From the NCBI GenBank assembly GCA_019352875.1, contig JAAAFW010000003.1:1-64000 (forward strand): 64,000 bases of DNA, written 5' to 3'. The notes under the pieces are model-generated. The model saw nothing but the letters and a program-made list of their open reading frames with translations, searched no databases and was not told where the DNA came from. How positions within the stretch are numbered: position 1 is the stretch's first letter; each line of letters starts with the position of its first letter. Source of the DNA: Pedobacter cryoconitis. GTDB lineage: Bacteria; Bacteroidota; Bacteroidia; Sphingobacteriales; Sphingobacteriaceae. Positions 61,155 through 64,000 of this stretch are shown piece by piece. A program made the translations under genes and the position numbers.

Positions 61155-62471
61155 ATGTCATCAGTAGAGACCACCTATATCCCATATAAAGTAAAGGATA
61201 TTTCACTGGCAGAATGGGGCCGTAAAGAAATTGGATTAGCAGAAGCAGAAATGCCTGGCTTAATGTCATTACGTCAGGAATTTGGCCCTTCCAAACCTTT
61301 AAAAGGCGCACGTATAGCAGGATGTTTGCACATGACTATCCAGACTGCAGTGCTAATTGAAACATTGGTAGAACTTGGTGCCGAAGTAACCTGGTCATCT
61401 TGCAATATCTTTTCTACACAAGACCATGCTGCAGCAGCAATCGCAGCAGCAGGTATTCAGGTATATGCCTGGAAAGGTCTGAACGAAGAGGAATTCGACT
61501 GGTGTATCGAACAAACGTTACATTTCGGTCCGGAGCGTCAGCCATTGAATATGATTCTTGATGACGGTGGTGACTTAACTAATATGGTATTCGATCGCTT
61601 TCCTGAACTTATCGCTGCGATTAAAGGTTTATCTGAAGAAACTACTACTGGTGTTCACCGCCTTTATGAGCGTATGAAAAACGGTACACTTCATTTACCT
61701 GCGATCAACGTAAATGACTCCGTAACTAAATCGAAATTCGATAACAAATATGGTTGCCGTGAGTCCCTGGTTGACGCGATCCGTCGTGCAACAGATGTGA
61801 TGTTAGCTGGTAAAGTTGCTGTAGTTGCAGGTTATGGAGATGTGGGTAAAGGTTCTGCAGAATCTTTAAGCTCACAAGGTGTAAGGGTTATTGTATCTGA
61901 AATTGACCCGATCTGTGCTTTACAAGCGGCAATGGAAGGTTATGAAGTAAAGAAATTCGCTAACGCAGTGAAAGAGGCTGATATCGTTGTAACAACAACA
62001 GGTAACTGTGATATCGTTCGTGCTGAACATTTCAAAACGATGAAAGACAAAACTATCGTTTGTAACATCGGTCACTTTGATAACGAAATCGACGTAGCGT
62101 GGTTAAATACGAACTATGGCGATACAAAAGTAGAGATCAAACCACAGGTAGATAAATATACTATAGATGGTAAAGATGTGATTTTACTGGCTGAAGGCCG
62201 CCTGGTTAACTTAGGTTGCGCAACAGGTCATCCAAGCTTTGTAATGTCAGCATCATTCACTAACCAAACTCTGGCACAACTGGAGTTATGGATGAATCCT
62301 GGAAAATATGAGAACAAGGTTTATGTTCTTCCAAAAAGCCTGGACGAAAAAGTTGCCCGTCTGCACCTGGCTAAAATCGGTGTGGAACTAGATGTTCTTG
62401 ATCAGCATCAGGCCGATTATATCGGTGTAACTGTTGACGGTCCGTTTAAAGCTGAAGCATACAGATACTAA
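61155..62471 (+). CDS. ahcY: Adenosylhomocysteinase
   Basis: A 438-residue SAH hydrolase of full length. Key parts: [20 protein letters not shown] and [20 protein letters not shown] in the substrate domain, [29 protein letters not shown] with the catalytic Lys/Asp, [13 protein letters not shown] for NAD binding, [15 protein letters not shown], and [15 protein letters not shown]. The C-terminus ends KAEAYRY, as expected. It removes S-adenosylhomocysteine, the inhibitor made by methyltransferases, yielding adenosine and homocysteine. It is monocistronic, with a consensus promoter and very strong terminator. Confidence 0.97.
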   Translation: MSSVETTYIPYKVKDISLAEWGRKEIGLAEAEMPGLMSLRQEFGPSKPLKGARIAGCLHMTIQTAVLIETLVELGAEVTWSSCNIFSTQDHAAAAIAAAGIQVYAWKGLNEEEFDWCIEQTLHFGPERQPLNMILDDGGDLTNMVFDRFPELIAAIKGLSEETTTGVHRLYERMKNGTLHLPAINVNDSVTKSKFDNKYGCRESLVDAIRRATDVMLAGKVAVVAGYGDVGKGSAESLSSQGVRVIVSEIDPICALQAAMEGYEVKKFANAVKEADIVVTTTGNCDIVRAEHFKTMKDKTIVCNIGHFDNEIDVAWLNTNYGDTKVEIKPQVDKYTIDGKDVILLAEGRLVNLGCATGHPSFVMSASFTNQTLAQLELWMNPGKYENKVYVLPKSLDEKVARLHLAKIGVELDVLDQHQADYIGVTVDGPFKAEAYRY

Positions 62472-62490
62472 TCTGCTCAGACAAGGATTA

Positions 62491-62547
62491 CAGACTATAA
62501 AAAAAGGACGCAGTTCACACTGCGTCCTTTTTTTATAGTCTGTTTTT
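62491..62547. terminator. Strong terminator after ahcY
   Basis: A perfect 24-bp stem (62491-62514 with 62519-62542), 4-nt loop TCAC and T runs in and after the right arm. Confidence 0.93.
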
Positions 62548-62560
62548 ATAGATTAACTTT

Positions 62561-62601
62561 CAAAATCGATCAGGCAGAATATTTTTACCTGACCGATTTT
62601 G
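62561..62601. repeat. Second hairpin downstream of ahcY
   Basis: CAAAATCGATCAGG (62561-62574) with CCTGACCGATTTTG (62588-62601), 13 of 14 positions matching. It stands just after the main terminator and could be a back-up terminator. Confidence 0.55.
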
Positions 62602-62736
62602 TTTGATAAAGGATTTTGTTTTCGATTTCAAATCAGCTAATGCCTTCTACCTTAGAAAGATTAACCAAAGGTTAATAGAGTCATGTGTTGGTTTTGTCAA
62701 CATTTCATGCACACTTTCTTCGTTGTTTGTTCGGAC

Positions 62737-62782
62737 TTCCTTCGTACTTCCTTCAATCGGAATTGAAGGAAGTACGAAGGAA
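62737..62782. repeat. Perfect 21-bp inverted repeat
   Basis: Arms at 62737-62757 and 62762-62782 with a 4-nt loop CGGA. Each arm contains TTCCTTC twice, 11 nt apart, as a direct repeat. There is no flanking T run on the plus strand. It lies in the gap between ahcY and pdxJ, in non-coding DNA. Confidence 0.85.
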
Positions 62783-62899
62783 CAATGGAGGTAAACGGAA
62801 CAAGATCCGGGACAATGACGAAACACACCCTATCGTATGGCGATAATTACAAATTTCACCTGTTTACAATAATATTATACCCATTCCTGAATTATGAAT

Positions 62900-62907
62900 T
62901 ATCTTTG
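62900..62907 (+). promoter_or_regulatory. -7 promoter element of pdxJ
   Basis: TATCTTTG fits TAnnTTTG and ends 3 nt before ATG 62911. Transcription would start at or near the start codon, so the message may be leaderless. Confidence 0.5.
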
Positions 62908-62910
62908 TCT

Positions 62911-63630
62911 ATGGCAAAACTATCCGTTAACATCAATAAAATAGCCACCTTACGTAATAGCAGAGGGGGAAATAATCCAGACCTGATTAAGGTTGCCCTG
63001 GATTGTGAGAGATTTGGAGCAGAGGGAATTACCGTACACCCAAGACCAGACGAGAGACATATCCGCTACCAGGATGTGTTTGATTTAAAATCAGTTATAT
63101 CAACAGAACTAAATATAGAAGGTAATTGCAGAGAGCAGAAATTTATAGATCTGGTTCTGGCAAATTCACCTGCACAAGTTACACTGGTACCGGACGCGGA
63201 GGGGCAGATAACCTCTAATCATGGTTGGGACACTGTAAAGCATCAGACTTATCTGAAGGAAATGGTTAGCCTTTTTCAGGGAGCTGGAATACGCGTATCC
63301 ATTTTTGTAGACCCGGTAAGGGACATGATTGAAGCAGCGCAGCAAACCGGTACAGACCGTATCGAATTATATACTGAAGCATATGCGGCTAATTATAAAA
63401 GCGACAAAGTTAAGGCAATCGCTCCTTATATTCAGGCAGCACATACGGCTAATAAATTAGGTCTGGGTATTAATGCCGGCCATGACCTGGATCTGGAAAA
63501 CTTAAACTATTTCGCATCCAGCATTCCTAACCTGCTGGAAGTTTCCATCGGCCATGCCCTGATCAGTGATGCTTTGTACCTTGGTCTGGAAAACACAATT
63601 CAATTGTACACCAGACAATTATCTGCATAA
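62911..63630 (+). CDS. pdxJ: Pyridoxine 5'-phosphate synthase
   Basis: A 239-residue PdxJ. It begins [18 protein letters not shown], has [81 protein letters not shown] and [16 protein letters not shown]. It makes pyridoxine 5'-phosphate from amino-hydroxyacetone phosphate and deoxyxylulose phosphate in vitamin B6 synthesis. The start at 62911 is chosen because the family alignment begins there; the in-frame extension back to 62785 has no family sequence and contains the promoter box. It is followed by gcvP with a separate promoter. Confidence 0.95.
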   Translation: MAKLSVNINKIATLRNSRGGNNPDLIKVALDCERFGAEGITVHPRPDERHIRYQDVFDLKSVISTELNIEGNCREQKFIDLVLANSPAQVTLVPDAEGQITSNHGWDTVKHQTYLKEMVSLFQGAGIRVSIFVDPVRDMIEAAQQTGTDRIELYTEAYAANYKSDKVKAIAPYIQAAHTANKLGLGINAGHDLDLENLNYFASSIPNLLEVSIGHALISDALYLGLENTIQLYTRQLSA

Positions 63631-63671
63631 ACCAAAGCGGCTTATACATTAGAAAAAAGCTAGAAAATTAG

Positions 63672-63679
63672 TACCTTTG
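63672..63679 (+). promoter_or_regulatory. -7 promoter element of gcvP
   Basis: TACCTTTG is an exact TAnnTTTG match, 23 nt before the ATG. The -33 match is poor. Confidence 0.6.
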
Positions 63680-63701
63680 CGCAAATTTATTGCTACACCC
63701 C

Positions 63702-64000
63702 ATGAGCTTAAACATTCATTACAAAGAAGACTTCAAAGACCGTCATATTGCCCCTGACCTGGCAGATACTGACGCCATGTTAAGTACCCTTGGTCTGGGT
63801 TCTGTAGATGAACTGATTGATCAAACAGTTCCGGCAAAAATCAGATTAAAAAAACCTTTAAATCTGCCAGCGGCCAAATCTGAAAAAGATTATCTGTCCA
63901 GTCTGAAACAAGCCGCTTCACTGAATAAGGTTTTCAAATCTTATATCGGACAAGGCTATTATGATACCATTACCCCGGGAGTAATTCTGAGAAATGTAAT
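63702..64000 (+). CDS. gcvP: Glycine dehydrogenase (decarboxylating), N-terminal part
   Basis: The reading frame opens MSLNIHYKEDFKDRHIAPD and continues to the window edge (99 complete codons), with LSTLGLGSVDELIDQTVP, KSEKDYLSSLKQAASLNKVF and GQGYYDTITPGVILRN. These match the start of the P-protein of the glycine cleavage system, which decarboxylates glycine on pyridoxal phosphate. The gene is cut by the window end; the full protein should be about 950 residues. Its placement next to pdxJ, which makes the PLP precursor, is of interest but may be chance. Confidence 0.92.
   Translation, partial: MSLNIHYKEDFKDRHIAPDLADTDAMLSTLGLGSVDELIDQTVPAKIRLKKPLNLPAAKSEKDYLSSLKQAASLNKVFKSYIGQGYYDTITPGVILRNV

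Noticed and set aside
62785..62910. 42-residue N-terminal extension of PdxJ
   Set aside because: The family begins at [11 protein letters not shown] (62911), and the extension includes the promoter box.

Overview
The window looks like chromosomal DNA of a Bacteroidota bacterium, most likely a soil or freshwater Sphingobacteriaceae close to Pedobacter. The evidence is three SusC/SusD pairs with family-typical sequences, many lipoprotein and Tat-type signal sequences, almost no Shine-Dalgarno sites, and promoters of the Bacteroidota type (TTTG, about 19 nt, TAnnTTTG). Genus is an inference; no rRNA or tRNA gene is visible. A strong promoter at 84-114 points off the left edge.

Layout. 0.6-2.6 kb: a VOC-fold protein and the tRNA hydroxylase trhO. 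2.8-20.5 kb: a glycan-utilisation region with a one-component membrane regulator (beta-propeller, Y_Y_Y, HTH), SusC/SusD pair 1, a GH144-like lipoprotein and a GH3 beta-glucosidase (together suggesting beta-1,2-glucan), then SusC/SusD pair 2 and an esterase-like lipoprotein. 20.7-24.3 kb: an AraC regulator divergent from a GH95-like glycosidase. 24.9-27.8 kb: SDR/HxlR divergent pair and a beta-lactamase-fold hydrolase. 28.7-30.3 kb: threonine dehydrogenase and YebC. 30.6-40.9 kb: a ten-gene cluster (gluconate dehydrogenase subunit 3-like protein, GMC oxidoreductase, two Gfo/Idh/MocA dehydrogenases, three TIM-barrel isomerases, c-type cytochrome, DUF1080 hydrolase, MFS transporter) that fits oxidation of sugars or glycosides to 3-keto forms, cleavage and return to metabolism. 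41.2-51.5 kb: housekeeping genes (asd, dacB, GH20 hexosaminidase, truA, thioesterase, aroK, DoxX-like, DUF1599, folP, cdaA, bacilliredoxin). 51.7-59.0 kb, minus strand: SusC/SusD pair 3 with a clan GH-D alpha-galactosidase-like enzyme. 59.5-60.8 kb: a signal-less beta-helix protein. 61.2-64 kb: ahcY, pdxJ and the start of gcvP.

The most unusual feature is not a protein. Four copies of an approximately 80-bp hairpin (20533-20613, 24247-24330, 26178-26260, 28544-28627) share a nearly invariant 30-nt apical core, while their outer arms differ in sequence but stay complementary. Each lies directly 3' of a stop codon and reads in the same direction as that gene. Two of the same intergenic spaces also carry non-coding tandem arrays: ten 49-bp units at 24387-24853 and eight 80-85-bp units at 27847-28486. 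A 34-bp partial repeat near the first hairpin copy may be related. These elements occur only between 20.5 and 28.6 kb here, and I do not recognise them as a described family.
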